Below are positions 7,899 to 16,706 of a stretch of DNA of 64,000 bases, piece by piece (position 1 is the stretch's first letter; each line of letters opens with the position of its first letter). A program made the translations under genes and the position numbers. The notes beneath the pieces are model-generated. The model ran no database searches. It had not been told where the DNA came from and saw nothing but the letters and a program-made list of their open reading frames with translations. Source of the DNA: Chryseosolibacter sp040902445 (GTDB lineage Bacteria > Bacteroidota > Bacteroidia > Cytophagales > Cyclobacteriaceae); NCBI GenBank assembly GCA_040902445.1, contig JBBDXJ010000302.1, forward strand, positions 6,195 through 70,194, in the 5' to 3' direction.

Positions 7899-10031
7899 AT
7901 GAGGAATATCACGCTGGCCGTATTGCTTGTACTGAATTCAATGATGTCATCTGCCCAGGTACAGCATCATGTCATCCCCGTTTCAGATGAACGCTCAAGG
8001 GATTTTGACGCCTTGCATTATAAAGTGGTATTATCCCTTGATCCTCAAAAAAAAATACTCGCTGGTAGCAACACAATTACCCTTAGGCCACTGCGGAGTG
8101 ATCTTACCGAAGTCATATTGGATGCTGAATCGCTAATCGTTAGCGAAGTGCTTTCAGGTCGTGAATCGGTTCCTTTTAATCAGTCTGATTCGACCATCAC
8201 CATAACGCTTGACAGAACTTATACTCATCAGGACACCATGACTTTCACAGTCTATTATAACCTCTCGGAACCCGTAGACGGCCTGAGGTTTATTGACGCG
8301 CTCGGTGATAGACCACTGCAGGTGTCGTCGAATTGTTTTCCAAATAACGCCAGGCAGTGGATCCCGTGTTTTGATTATCCTAATGATAAGGTAAGTCAGG
8401 AAATGATCATCACGACAGATAGTAAATACAAAGTGCTATCGAACGGAAAACTTGTTGGCAAAGATTCTACGAGTAACGGTACCATAACCTGGCATTGGAA
8501 GCAGGAAAAACCTCATGCTACTTACCTGATAAATCTGAGTATTGCTGATTACTTTGTTGTTAATGACTCTTTCGGTGATCTGCCGGTCAACTATTGGGTT
8601 TACAAATCCATGGCCGGCGATGTTGAACGCGTGTTTGGAAAAACACCTTATATGATCGATTTCTTCAGTCGCATATTTAATTATACCTATCCCTGGGATA
8701 AGTACGATCAGGTGATCTCCGGTTATATGGGTGGCGGAGCGGAAGCGACGTCAGCCACTTTGCTGGGTGAGGGAATAGTAACTGATGAACATGCCGAACA
8801 AGACTATCCGAGAGAATATGTCATTGCCCATGAAATTGCGCATCATTGGTGGGGAGATCTCATTACATCCCGCAGTTGGGAACATACGTGGCTGAATGAA
8901 AGTTTCGGAACGTATTCCGAACATCTGTATACACTTCATGACAAAGGTGTAGAGGAAGGAGCATACGATCTTCTTTCGAAGAAAAGGGCATACCTTGATG
9001 AGGCACACAACAGGTTCATGCGGCCGATCGTCAATATGGGCTATGAACAAGCCGGCGATAATTTTAACCGACACACATACGAGAAAGGCGCTTGCGTGAT
9101 ACACCTTTTAAGATATATTTTGGGAGATGACACATTCTTCAGAACGATCAGCACGTTCCTTCACAGACATGAGTTTCAACCGGTAACTACTTATGATTTC
9201 ATGAAGTGTGTTAAAGACGTAAGCGGTAAAAATATGGATTGGTTTTTCGAGCAATATTTTTTCAGGCCCGGGCATCCTGTTTTTAATGTTAGCAAATCAT
9301 GGGATGAATCAGAAAAAAAACTAAAAATTGTTATTATACAGGAACAGGAAAAATGGGAGGGCGTGCCGATTTATATGATACCTGTCAGAATAGGGATTCA
9401 TACCAGTACCGGAAAAGCCGTGAAGGAATTTTGGCTGAAGGAGAAAAATGAAGAAATAAGTTTGGAGCTGAATAGTAAGCCGCTCATGGTGAGATTTGAT
9501 GAGGGTAATTATATTTTAAAGGAACTGACTTATGAGAAAAGTCTTGATGAGCTTTTATACCAGGTTAACCATGATGATTTGACCGGAAGGCTTTGGGCTG
9601 TTGAAGAATTAGCCGCCTTTTCTGACGACGTTAGAACTATTGAGTGTTGGAGAGAGACCGCTATCGGTGATGACTTCTGGGCTGTAAGAGCCGCCGCTAT
9701 TGAGCGAATCAGTAAATTCCAGGGAGCAAAAAATATCAGTTTATTAAAGAAATCCACGGGCGATAAGAGCTCCAGAGTACGAACAGCTGCGGTCAAAGCC
9801 CTCGGTTCTCTTCAGGACCCTTCACTTAAAAAATTCTATAAAAAAATATTCAGAAATGACAATAGTTACGCTGTCAAATCAGAAACATTATTGGCATTAG
9901 GCAAATGTGGGAATAAGACTGATATCTCCTTCATCAGACAAGCAGGGATGCAGGAATCATACGGTGATGTCGTAAAAAAGGCGGCACAGAAAGCGTTAGC
10001 ATTAATATCTAGCAACCAAACAAATGAATAA
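7899..10031 (+). CDS. Secreted M1-family zinc aminopeptidase with C-terminal HEAT-like repeats
   Basis: Gluzincin aminopeptidase (M1). Signal peptide at 1-20 ending SSAQ. The N-terminal beta-saddle domain is followed by the exopeptidase loop GYMGGGAEATSA (about 275-286; the usual GAMEN becomes GGAEA) and the zinc site HEIAHHWWGD (His311, His315) with the third ligand Glu334 in WLNESFGTYSEHLY, at the canonical 18-residue spacing. A catalytic Tyr probably lies in NRHTYEKGACV. Residues about 540-700 are short helical repeats (LDELLYQVN, then AVRAAAIERIS, VRTAAVKALGSL) like HEAT or PBS-lyase repeats, seen in some secreted M1 enzymes. Start is 8 bp after the M24B stop. The modified GAMEN could alter specificity, because that loop recognises the substrate N-terminus. 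Confidence 0.9.
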   Translation: MRNITLAVLLVLNSMMSSAQVQHHVIPVSDERSRDFDALHYKVVLSLDPQKKILAGSNTITLRPLRSDLTEVILDAESLIVSEVLSGRESVPFNQSDSTITITLDRTYTHQDTMTFTVYYNLSEPVDGLRFIDALGDRPLQVSSNCFPNNARQWIPCFDYPNDKVSQEMIITTDSKYKVLSNGKLVGKDSTSNGTITWHWKQEKPHATYLINLSIADYFVVNDSFGDLPVNYWVYKSMAGDVERVFGKTPYMIDFFSRIFNYTYPWDKYDQVISGYMGGGAEATSATLLGEGIVTDEHAEQDYPREYVIAHEIAHHWWGDLITSRSWEHTWLNESFGTYSEHLYTLHDKGVEEGAYDLLSKKRAYLDEAHNRFMRPIVNMGYEQAGDNFNRHTYEKGACVIHLLRYILGDDTFFRTISTFLHRHEFQPVTTYDFMKCVKDVSGKNMDWFFEQYFFRPGHPVFNVSKSWDESEKKLKIVIIQEQEKWEGVPIYMIPVRIGIHTSTGKAVKEFWLKEKNEEISLELNSKPLMVRFDEGNYILKELTYEKSLDELLYQVNHDDLTGRLWAVEELAAFSDDVRTIECWRETAIGDDFWAVRAAAIERISKFQGAKNISLLKKSTGDKSSRVRTAAVKALGSLQDPSLKKFYKKIFRNDNSYAVKSETLLALGKCGNKTDISFIRQAGMQESYGDVVKKAAQKALALISSNQTNE

Positions 10032-10060
10032 AGGAGAAATAGAATAACCGGAAGCTACTA

Positions 10061-10315
10061 CTATTCCTGCCTGGTCACTATGGGCACAAAACCCACTTCA
10101 AGTCCTTCCGGTGGTGAAACGATAAGCGCACCATCAATTGCTACTAATGGTTTTCCGTCTCTCGGTGGTGGCATATATATTTGGTTAATGGTAAATTTCT
10201 CATGCATTTTTTCGGCAATTGACTGCAGGTCCAATTTCATAGCATCACTCCAATCATCCTGGTATTGCTGTAATGCGGGTTGATCTATGAAACGGTACCA
10301 GTAGTATGTCTTTTT
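10061..10315 (-). pseudogene. C-terminal remnant of an unrecognised protein
   Basis: On the minus strand, 84 codons are open between an in-frame TGA (10316-10318) and a normal TAG stop. They read like a real protein tail: KKTYYWYRFIDQPALQQYQ, then IAEKMHEKFTINQIYMPPP and GALIVSPPEGLEVGFVPIV. There is no start codon with a ribosome site, so this is the 3' end of a gene cut off upstream. It converges on the M1 aminopeptidase stop 30 bp away. I do not recognise the family. Confidence 0.5.
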
Positions 10316-10320
10316 TCATA

Positions 10321-10640
10321 ACAATAGAAATTAGTCTTGCTTGCCTTCAAAGTTAGTCCAAAAGCTAACTCGAATTCCGCGCTTTTCAAATTTTGTTGCA
10401 TTTCAGAACGTTTAGCCTGCTGCTAATGGCTCTTCAAATTTCGACCTTTTGAGGGTCATTTACAATCCCCTTTTGCACCCGCGAACCGCGCCTCACTTGC
10501 ACCTCTCCAATGGTTGTAATTTCACTGCCGCCGCCGGGGAGACCTGCGGGGACGTGTTCAAACAATTTTTATGCAATTTTAACCGATAACCTGGAATGAA
10601 AATTTCTCTGTAACTATATAGCTAATAGAGAGAAGAAAGC
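10321..10640. other. Non-coding stretch left of palindromic repeats
   Basis: No reading frame with coding character on either strand. The sequence has a C-rich block around 10463-10560 and no hairpin I can defend. It separates the protein remnant at 10061-10315 from the tandem repeats starting at 10681. Confidence 0.3.
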
Positions 10641-10680
10641 GCCTCTAGTGTTTGAACCAAGGTGTTTGAAATCTTGTCAC

Positions 10681-10930
10681 GCAGGCTCACTAACAGATCC
10701 AGATGTCCAGCCGGCGTCTGGATCTCTTAATTCACAGCACGCAAGTAGCACGGGGATCACGAGGGGCGGCAGCGCATGGCTGTGCGTACGAGTAATCCCT
10801 GCAGGCTCACTAACAGATCCTGATAACCTTTGGTTACAGGATCATTTATATAAAGCACTCGAGATCATAGGGATCACGAGGGGTTTTGTGCGGCATGCAC
10901 GCGAGTACGAGTAATCCCTGCAGGCTCACG
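10681..10930. repeat. Tandem ~120-bp palindromic REP/MITE-like unit, two copies plus start of a third
   Basis: GCAGGCTCACTAACAGATCC occurs exactly at 10681-10700 and 10801-10820, and GCAGGCTCAC again at 10920. Each unit also contains GGGATCACGAGGGG (10753 and 10870) and GTACGAGTAATCCCT (10786-10800 and 10905-10919). GGGATCAC and GTAATCCC form an imperfect inverted pair, so each unit can fold into a hairpin while the middle of the unit is not conserved. Conserved stems with a variable interior fit REP-like elements mobilised by a RAYT-type transposase; no such transposase lies here. A diverged relative is at 15643-15704. Confidence 0.7.
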
Positions 10931-10932
10931 TG

Positions 10933-10973
10933 AAGGGACGAATAGAGATTTCATTCTGTTCGTCCCTTTTTTT
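10933..10973 (+). terminator. Intrinsic terminator
   Basis: AAGGGACGAA (10933-10942) pairs perfectly with TTCGTCCCTT (10959-10968) and the right arm runs into a T tract to 10973, a standard rho-independent terminator for the + strand. It follows directly on the repeat tract, so it may belong to the repeat element or end a transcript from the repeats; no protein gene on the + strand ends here. Confidence 0.75.
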
Positions 10974-11156
10974 GTGTGATGATCAGAGTGTTGCAATAGT
11001 TTTAAGAGGGTTTGAACTCTGTAATTTTCCTTTTTTTACCCTTAAAATTTCTGCAAAAAAGCTGTTTTTTATTAGGGACTTGCGGGGATTTAGACCCAGG
11101 CGACAATAGTGCATTGTTGAAACCTTACCCATCTCGGATATACAGGAAATCGCTTT

Positions 11157-11365
11157 ATGGATATTAATCAGTTTGAAAATAAAATCATCGGTATTAGTGT
11201 CGCGGATGCGAAAAAGGTTCTGAATAAAATGGTAATGAGTACACAGACGAAGAGGAAGAGATAAAAAAGATAATTGTTTTCTTGAGCACTTTGGCCGAGC
11301 TGCAGGTTCAGCATCTGGAAAGTCAAAATGAAAAAGCGGATTGGTACTTGAATTTTCCTTGTTAG
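11157..11365 (+). pseudogene. Small helical protein, frameshifted
   Basis: An ATG at 11157 after an AGGA-like site starts MDINQFENKIIGISVADAKK VLNK. The natural continuation is in the next frame, NGNEYTDEEEEIKKIIVFL then LAELQVQHLESQNEKADWYL, ending at TAG 11363-11365. Adding one A to the AAAA run near 11223 restores a single ~69-aa reading frame, so there is one lost base (mutation or sequencing error). The pattern NG-x-Y-[ST]-D-E-E...KKI...L...H recurs at 17609-17715 and, decayed, at 23612-23700. I believe this is a family of small all-helical proteins common in Bacteroidota, but I know of no assigned function. Confidence 0.5.
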
Positions 11366-11691
11366 TTATTCGCCATCCAGGGGCCCGGCGCGGTCCAACT
11401 ACAGGAATTGTGCCTCCAGTGACGATGACCTTTGAAATGGGAACGATGAAACTCGCTACATTTATCTCCTCCAAAGATCTTAACGACCCATTCGATTGTC
11501 GGCCGACGGCAAACTTTAGGCTGTTGATTCCGATCGAAAAAATTCGCCAGTACATTAAGATGGTAGGTGAGCGTTCCAGAGTTACTCTCGGAAGGAATCT
11601 CAGAGCCCGGAGATTTTGAGGCGGGAAACTCAGTGGCAAGCACGTGGTTAAGACTGGGATGTTCCTGCTTTGCTTCTTTTCGATTTTTCAT
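11362..11691 (-). CDS. Possible small ORF, unknown
   Basis: A 109-codon minus-strand frame starting MKNRKEAKQEHPSLNHVLA with GGAG eight bases upstream of the ATG, unusually good for this genome. The protein has no recognisable domain and is rich in Trp/His/Ser towards the end (HRHWRHNSCSWTAPGPW). An overlapping longer frame on the same strand competes with it. Support is the ribosome site and length only; it may be a remnant. Confidence 0.25.
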   Translation of the reverse strand: MKNRKEAKQEHPSLNHVLATEFPASKSPGSEIPSESNSGTLTYHLNVLANFFDRNQQPKVCRRPTIEWVVKIFGGDKCSEFHRSHFKGHRHWRHNSCSWTAPGPWMANN

Positions 11692-11818
11692 TGTGTAACT
11701 CCAATTAAGTAGTAATTTTAAATACCATCGATTGACCCGATGCTGTAGCATTTCAATCTACAGGTCACGAGAGGTCAATCGTGCCTTTACACAGTTAGTA
11801 ACGAATATTCATAAAACC

Positions 11819-12472
11819 ATGAAACGTAATTATTGTATTTTACTTTCCAACTTGATATTTATTTCATCCTATGCACAATTAAAAACTGCGGAAGTTGATC
11901 ATTATCTTTTTCCTGAGTTCAATCAAGGAGTTATTCTATTGAAAACTGGTAAAAAAGAGGCCAAGTTGCTCAATTATAATTCCTTAGCAGGACAACTCAT
12001 TTTCGATAATCAAGGCAACATATTAGCAGTTCCAAAAGAACAGCTGGAACGTATAGATACTGTGTTTATCAAGGAAAGAAGGTTTATTATTTTGAACAAT
12101 AAATTTGTTGAATTATTACACCATTCAACATGGGATTTGTATGTCGAATACAAGTGCGACTTGAAGGAACAAGGTAAAGATGCAGGTTTTGGCGGGACAT
12201 CTCAAACTTCAGCCATTAATACCCCTTCAGCGGTACGTTTGGGAGGCAATGTTTACAATTTACAATTACCAGATGGTTTTGAAACAAAACGTTATTCTTC
12301 TTATTGGTTAAAGAAAAACGGGGAACTAAAGCAATTTATTAACATGAGGCAATTGAAGAAATTATACAAAGACAAGAACGATCTATTCAATGATTATGTA
12401 AAGAAGCATGATGTAAAATACGAAAATCAAGAAATTATTATTCAATTAATTGAACATTTAGAATCAAATTAA
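11819..12472 (+). CDS. Exported protein of unknown function
   Basis: The reading frame extends upstream to 11732, but the ATG at 11819 starts a proper signal peptide (MKRNYCILLSNLIFISSYAQ), so I use it. The mature part is about 197 aa, Lys- and Asn-rich, with LINFDNQGNILAVPKEQ-like beta segments in the middle (exact text LIFDNQGNILAVP), then a charged helical C-terminus ending QEIIIQLIEHLESN. It resembles small Bacteroidota secreted proteins without assigned domains. It stands alone among fragments, is intact and has normal composition, so is probably functional. A fragment of a different secreted protein begins 8 bp after its stop. Confidence 0.6.
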   Translation: MKRNYCILLSNLIFISSYAQLKTAEVDHYLFPEFNQGVILLKTGKKEAKLLNYNSLAGQLIFDNQGNILAVPKEQLERIDTVFIKERRFIILNNKFVELLHHSTWDLYVEYKCDLKEQGKDAGFGGTSQTSAINTPSAVRLGGNVYNLQLPDGFETKRYSSYWLKKNGELKQFINMRQLKKLYKDKNDLFNDYVKKHDVKYENQEIIIQLIEHLESN

Positions 12473-12480
12473 AATTTCAG

Positions 12481-12624
12481 GTAAATTTTACGTACAGCTA
12501 TACAGGATACCAACCCATCAGGTGGAGCCTTGACAATATTGCTATCGATGGAGGAAATAATAATACCAATGCCGTCTCGGTGTTTCGCTACGGGCCTTTT
12601 CCCCATTTTTCCCGTACCTACTGA
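12481..12624 (+). pseudogene. Fragment of a secreted beta-sandwich protein
   Basis: An open frame without start reads VNFTYSYTGYQPIRWSLDNI, then AIDGGNNNTNAVSVFRYGP, stop TGA at 12622. The WSLDNIAIDGG segment is typical of the C-terminal strand of MAM-like or choice-of-anchor jelly-roll domains in T9SS-secreted proteins. Nothing upstream continues the frame, so this is an orphan piece. Family placement is by eye only. Confidence 0.4.
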
Positions 12625-12731
12625 TTACATTTCCCCACGCGCGGGTGTTTAATTCGCTCCTATCACCAAGGCAGTTCATTTGACAACGGCCGCTGAATCC
12701 TTTAATTCTGTCAGCAATCCAAATACGGACA

Positions 12732-13940
12732 TCAGATAAAATCAAGTTGCTGAAAGCTGCCTGGTAAAATTTTAGTTTCATCGGCCCCCAGCCATTGACG
12801 GAGTAATGTTGCATACACGCTCCGGAAATCTACCGTATATAAAAGGTCCCCGCTATCAAGTTTGTGGAGATCGGGCGTCTCATTCAAAAAACCGGGACGC
12901 TTCATGTTCTTGCCAATCAGAAACAAATTATTGGCCGTGCCGTGGTCAGTGCCGCCACTGGCATTTTGTGCAACCCTTCTGCCGAACTCGGAAAATGTCA
13001 TGATCAATACATCGTTGAACCGGTTGCATTTTATCAGGTCAGTGACAAACGCATGAACGGAATCTGCATAGGTGCTGAGCTGGCGTTCATGCTGACCTGC
13101 CTGCCGGGCATGGGTATCAAACCCTGAGAATGAAACGTAATATACTTTTGTTTCAATCCCCGAGGCGATCATATTGGCCACCGTTTTCAGGCGGCCTGCC
13201 AGCTCGTTAGCAGGATAGGTGGTAGCAGTTGCTACCCGGGCGTTCGATCGGTCATAGATATAGTCGGCGGAAGAGGCTGTTTCAGCCAGGGTTTTGTACA
13301 GATAATGCAATGAAGGGTCGTGGATGCGATCGAGGGGATTCTCCGAATTCAGTTTCCTGATAAAGGGACGGCGCATGATCTTATAGAGTTTTCCTGGATT
13401 TGTCATGGCCATTCCTTTGATCGATTCTCCTTTTAATGCCAGGCCGAGGGTATCATCAATTTCGATGGCGTGATGACCGACATGGCAACCGGAGCAACTT
13501 GAATCCAGATATCGTCCGATCCATCCCGTCGACAAGTATTCATCCGAATCACTGGCGCTTTGCCAGATGTCCAATGACCGGAAATGTGACCGGTCTGGAT
13601 TTGGATAGCCCACATTGTTTATCACTGTCAGGTATCCCTGCGCATATAACTCATTGAGTTTACCCAACGCAGGATGAAAGCCAAGTTCATCCGAAGCCCT
13701 GATAACTTTTTCTCCAGGAATTGCGAGCAGCGGCCGATATTTGTAATAAAGATCATTGCGAAACGGGATGACTGTATTCAGTCCGTCATTGCCGCCTGAA
13801 AGCTGAATGATCACGAGAGTTTTTCCGTTTGCAAAAGTATCTTGCGACTGGATTTCCAAGGCCTTGAGAAAATTAGGCACCAGCAATGTCCCAGCTGCCG
13901 TGAGGGCTGATTGCTTTAGAAATGTTCTTCGGGATTTCAT
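12732..13940 (-). CDS. DUF1501 family exported protein
   Basis: DUF1501 protein, distantly related to the alkaline phosphatase/sulfatase fold. Twin-arginine signal MKSRRTFLKQSALTAAGTLLVPNF predicts folded export. The family core is visible: LVIIQLSGGNDGLNTVIPF near the N-terminus, SGFDTHARQAGQHERQLSTYAD in the middle, and MTFSEFGRRVAQNASGGTDHG then RPGFL. The Asp/His residues of FDTHA and GTDHG are likely metal or active-site residues. 402 aa is typical of the short, DUF1800-paired type. The start lies 5 bp downstream of the DUF1800 gene stop, so the two are co-transcribed. These pairs are common in Bacteroidota and Planctomycetes, but their function is not established. Confidence 0.9.
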   Translation of the reverse strand: MKSRRTFLKQSALTAAGTLLVPNFLKALEIQSQDTFANGKTLVIIQLSGGNDGLNTVIPFRNDLYYKYRPLLAIPGEKVIRASDELGFHPALGKLNELYAQGYLTVINNVGYPNPDRSHFRSLDIWQSASDSDEYLSTGWIGRYLDSSCSGCHVGHHAIEIDDTLGLALKGESIKGMAMTNPGKLYKIMRRPFIRKLNSENPLDRIHDPSLHYLYKTLAETASSADYIYDRSNARVATATTYPANELAGRLKTVANMIASGIETKVYYVSFSGFDTHARQAGQHERQLSTYADSVHAFVTDLIKCNRFNDVLIMTFSEFGRRVAQNASGGTDHGTANNLFLIGKNMKRPGFLNETPDLHKLDSGDLLYTVDFRSVYATLLRQWLGADETKILPGSFQQLDFI

Positions 13941-13945
13941 CTTTG

Positions 13946-15331
13946 TTAATTGAGTTGATAATCGGGCAGAGACATAAAACCGGTAAACGCCTTTTTTACA
14001 AATTCGCTGTCCTGCGTGCTTTTGCCCGCGAAATTCTGTATTGATTTCCTGTTGGCCGCCGAAGCAGGTTTTGCCAGTAAGTAGTCTTCGATTGTTTCGA
14101 TCGTTCGTTTTGCGGTGGCCTTCATAAAAATGTTGCTCAGATTATTCCAGTCGACGGAAAAGGAAATTTTCCTATTTCTGTCAAGGAGATAGTTGACGGA
14201 ATTTACGTCACCATCATCTTTTGCGTCAAATTCAGTCTCTGAATCATTAAGCAGTAAAGCCGGGAGAGACATTCGCAATGCAAGGCTGGCGCTGTCAATC
14301 CATTCTTCATCCGTGGGCCAGCCCCCGACGTTAGGTGGTTGAAAGAGGACCTGACCCAAGACTTTTTGCAGGAAGAGAACATTCGCCTCATTCTTAAATT
14401 GTCCGGTTGTGTGTACGCGGATACCAGTGATGAGTTCAACGGGCGATTTGATTCGACTCCCGGTCATGTTGCGCTCGCTGCTTATCTTGAGAATGTTTTC
14501 AAGCAAGGCGGAAATATTATAACCGGACGAATAGAAACTGTGTGAAAGCTCATGAATGCTTTCGGGCACTGTTTGTTTCGGATTTACGAAACAGTGCCAC
14601 ATCTTAAGGGTAATGAACTTCGCTGTTGCGGGATCTTCAAGGATCATTGAAATAATGTCGTCGCCGGAAAAATTGCCCGTTTTACCTCTGAATGTTTTTG
14701 TCGAAGGATCATGAACATTCTTTCTAAAAACAAATTGTCCAGTTCGCTGGTTAAAGCCCCAACCCGTAAACGCGCGGGCTGCATTTTTGATATCCTGTTC
14801 TGTGTATTCACCGCGGCCAAGGGTAAAGAGTTCCATTACTTCCCTTGCGAAGTTTTCGTTGGGACTATCTTTTCGGTTTTGCTGGTTGTTGAGAAACTGC
14901 AACATGGCAGGGTCTTTCGAGACAGCAGCGAGCAGGTCGCTGAAGCTGCCAAGTGCGTGCTGGCGAATGGTATTGTTTTGCTGTTGGGCAAGATATGGAT
15001 TCTTCGTTCTACAGGCGAAATGGTCGTGCCAGAAAAGGGTCATTTTTTCTCTTACTACTAAAGAGGGTTCATTCATCTGGTTGATCCATCCGGTATTGAG
15101 TAAGATCCAGCTTGCCTTGATGTTGGCCTTTCGTTCCTTATTCTTTTCCCGATCGCCTTTTATTTTGGCAGGGTAGATATTTTCAAGTTCGCCCGCCAGA
15201 ACCTGAATGTCCTTTTGTCCGCTTGCTGCCTTTAAAAGATTGGGAATACCTTCATCCCGAGAGGCCTTTGCGGTTTGCGGATACATGCCGAATGCGGCGC
15301 GGTTAAAAAAGTGTTTATATCGCTGCTCCAT
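13946..15331 (-). CDS. DUF1800 family protein
   Basis: DUF1800 protein, 461 aa, first gene of a two-gene minus-strand operon with DUF1501. Family hallmarks: HFFNRAAFGMYP at the N-terminus, KMTLFWHDHFACRTKNPY (about 105-125), NENFAREVMELFTLGRGEYTEQDIKNAARAFTGW (about 178-211), and LGQVLFQPPNVGGWPTDEEWI in the C-terminal third. No signal peptide is obvious from this start (MEQRYKHFF), so either export uses the partner protein or it stays inside. Function of the family is unknown; links to extracellular matrix or polymer binding have been proposed for DUF1800/DUF1501 pairs, which I treat as unproven. Confidence 0.9.
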   Translation of the reverse strand: MEQRYKHFFNRAAFGMYPQTAKASRDEGIPNLLKAASGQKDIQVLAGELENIYPAKIKGDREKNKERKANIKASWILLNTGWINQMNEPSLVVREKMTLFWHDHFACRTKNPYLAQQQNNTIRQHALGSFSDLLAAVSKDPAMLQFLNNQQNRKDSPNENFAREVMELFTLGRGEYTEQDIKNAARAFTGWGFNQRTGQFVFRKNVHDPSTKTFRGKTGNFSGDDIISMILEDPATAKFITLKMWHCFVNPKQTVPESIHELSHSFYSSGYNISALLENILKISSERNMTGSRIKSPVELITGIRVHTTGQFKNEANVLFLQKVLGQVLFQPPNVGGWPTDEEWIDSASLALRMSLPALLLNDSETEFDAKDDGDVNSVNYLLDRNRKISFSVDWNNLSNIFMKATAKRTIETIEDYLLAKPASAANRKSIQNFAGKSTQDSEFVKKAFTGFMSLPDYQLN

Positions 15332-15642
15332 GAGAATTAGACAAGGATCGTATATAATGGTTTAAACGCAAAGAAAATTTATCTTTTTGAAACTGGTGTG
15401 TCCTGTTTTAGGCGGCAAGTGATTTCTGCTGGGATTGAGTAATCCCGGCCTAAGCCTAATAAAACTAATACAAGTTCGGCTACGTTCAAGCAGACAGCCT
15501 CCGCACGCGCTACCAAAATACAGTTTCAAAGATTAATGGTGAAACATGAAAACTGAAAAACGAAATCGACAGCCTTCGTCATGTGAATTTACCTGTAACT
15601 GGCTACACGAGAAAGCTGGATAGCCTCAACCAAGTCCGTCAC

Positions 15643-15704
15643 AGTAGCACAGTACCACGAGGGGCTGTGGGGCGTGAAGGTGCGCACGAGTATTCCTTGA
15701 GGCT
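15643..15704. repeat. Diverged copy of the 10.7-kb palindromic repeat
   Basis: Contains AGTAGCAC, CACGAGGGG and GTGCGCACGAGTATTCCTTGA, in the same order and spacing as AGTAGCAC, CACGAGGGG and GTGCGTACGAGTAATCCCTG at 10745-10801. The left stem has decayed (TACCACGAGG instead of GATCACGAGG). Single copy here. Confidence 0.5.
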
Positions 15705-15818
15705 GCTCAGGTTTGCGCCGTTGTACGTCGCAGCGACCGCTTTAGTTGAATTCTTCACATAACCCACAATATCAGACTGCACATGAATGTCGTTAATCTG
15801 TAAAAACCGAAACTTTGG
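15690..15818 (-). pseudogene. Protein fragment, unrecognised
   Basis: Minus-strand frame opening after a TAG: PKFRFLQINDIHVQSDIVGY, then VKNSTKAVAATYNGANLSSL and KEYS. Amino-acid composition is protein-like, there is no start codon, and the left end runs into the palindromic repeat. Family unknown. Confidence 0.3.
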
Positions 15819-16229
15819 CTACGCTTGTTCGAGGACGCGTTTCTTCACATTTTCTGGATTTGGCATCGCCAACTTGGCACCCAAAGGGAAAAAAGACCTT
15901 TCCCACTGGATTGGCCTTGCGTTGGCCTATATCAAAAAGGCAAAATCCTCGAAGAAAAAATAAATTCTCGCTGTTGAATATACAAATTGTCTTGAGCTAT
16001 CCTTCTACGCAGGACAAAGTAAAAATTGCCGGATCAAGGTAAGGCAAAAGGCTCGGTTTTATTCTGTAAAAGCCGCGGAATTCTGGCATATGTCCATCCA
16101 CCTTTACCTTGAAAGCTTTCAAGTTTGAAGCGTTTATCGACAAGCGGTTTCATTTGTCAAAATACACTGATCTTGTAACTCAACAAAGATTTCCTGGGTA
16201 ATGTTGAATGGAATGATCCAACGAAATTA

Positions 16230-16260
16230 GCGGGGTCTTATTAGATAATGAAGACCCCGC
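16230..16260 (-). terminator. Hairpin terminator of the YCII/DinB remnant
   Basis: GCGGGGTCTT (16230-16239) and AAGACCCCGC (16251-16260) form a perfect 10-bp stem with an 11-nt loop, located 10 bp beyond the stop of the minus-strand gene at 16271. The following bases are AT-rich rather than a pure T tract. Confidence 0.65.
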
Positions 16261-16270
16261 CTGGAAAATA

Positions 16271-16702
16271 TTATTTGCCTTTCTTTGGGAAATTTGGATT
16301 TTTCATCACCTCGTCAATTTGATCTGTGTGGCGTTTGCTATGAGCGGCCATAAGGAGAATTGTTTGATAGGCGTCAATTTTGCCAAAAGGAAAATCATTG
16401 TAATGATTCCTTAAATCATCGGATGTCGTTTTGATGTAGTTGATGTTGTTGTCCCTTTTGGTCTTAAATTCACTGAGTGTTGCATCGAAAGACCCGAATT
16501 TACCTGTAGGCTCAAACGCTTCCTGAGTTTTTACTTTGGCACTTCGATCAGCAATCATTTTTACGACGGCATCGTCGGTCAATTTTATTTCAGCTCGTTT
16601 TGGACGGACTTCGATCCTTGCGGTGGATGCCGATTCAAACACCGGGTTGTTTCTGGCGATTTGAATTGCTTCGTTTAAGTCCTTTGCCTGAATAAGAAAG
16701 TA
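16271..16702 (-). pseudogene. YCII-domain tail fused to C-terminal half of a DinB-family protein
   Basis: The open frame follows a TGA (16703-16705) and begins YFLIQAKDLNEAIQIARNNP, the last helix/strand of a YCII-related domain, then VFESASTARIEVRPK. It passes directly into LTDDAVVKMIADRSAKVK and on to IDAYQTILLMAAHSKRHTDQ, the C-terminal half of a DinB-like four-helix protein with its last metal-binding His motif (AHSKRHTDQI). The DinB N-terminal half with the first His ligand is missing, as is the start of YCII. The simplest reading is an in-frame deletion joining two neighbouring genes, leaving a fragment. A GTG at 16640-16642 could start a 123-aa product, but nothing supports it as functional. 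Confidence 0.65.
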
Positions 16703-16706
16703 TCAT

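Larger units (their letters stand above)
15332..16229. other. Gene-poor stretch with decayed fragments
   Basis: About 900 bp with no intact gene. Short coding-like pieces: + strand about 15550-15645 (KLKNEIDSLRHVNLPVTGY then TRKLDSLNQVRHSST, RHS-like in feel); - strand 15690-15818 (listed separately); + strand about 15838-15963 (GFGIANLAPKGKKDLSHW then IGLALAYIKKAKSSKKK, stop). None has a start codon with a ribosome site. A diverged palindromic repeat is at 15643-15704. The region reads as accumulated debris. Confidence 0.4.

Noticed and set aside
10648..10914. 88-codon + strand frame over the tandem repeats
   Set aside because: The peptide is a translation of palindromic repeat DNA (HAGSLTDPD twice); the repeats explain it fully.
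10681..10930. Possible CRISPR array
   Set aside because: Repeat period is ~120 bp with only two copies and conserved internal stems; it lacks 20-40-bp spacers and no cas gene is present.
10983..11639. 218-codon minus-strand frame
   Set aside because: No start with ribosome site, no domain, and it overlaps the small + strand ORF (11157-11365) and another minus frame that has a better ribosome site. Composition looks like a chance frame.
15815..16042. 75-codon + strand frame
   Set aside because: A neighbouring frame of the same strand (GFGIANLAPKGKK...) has better coding character, and neither has a start signal.
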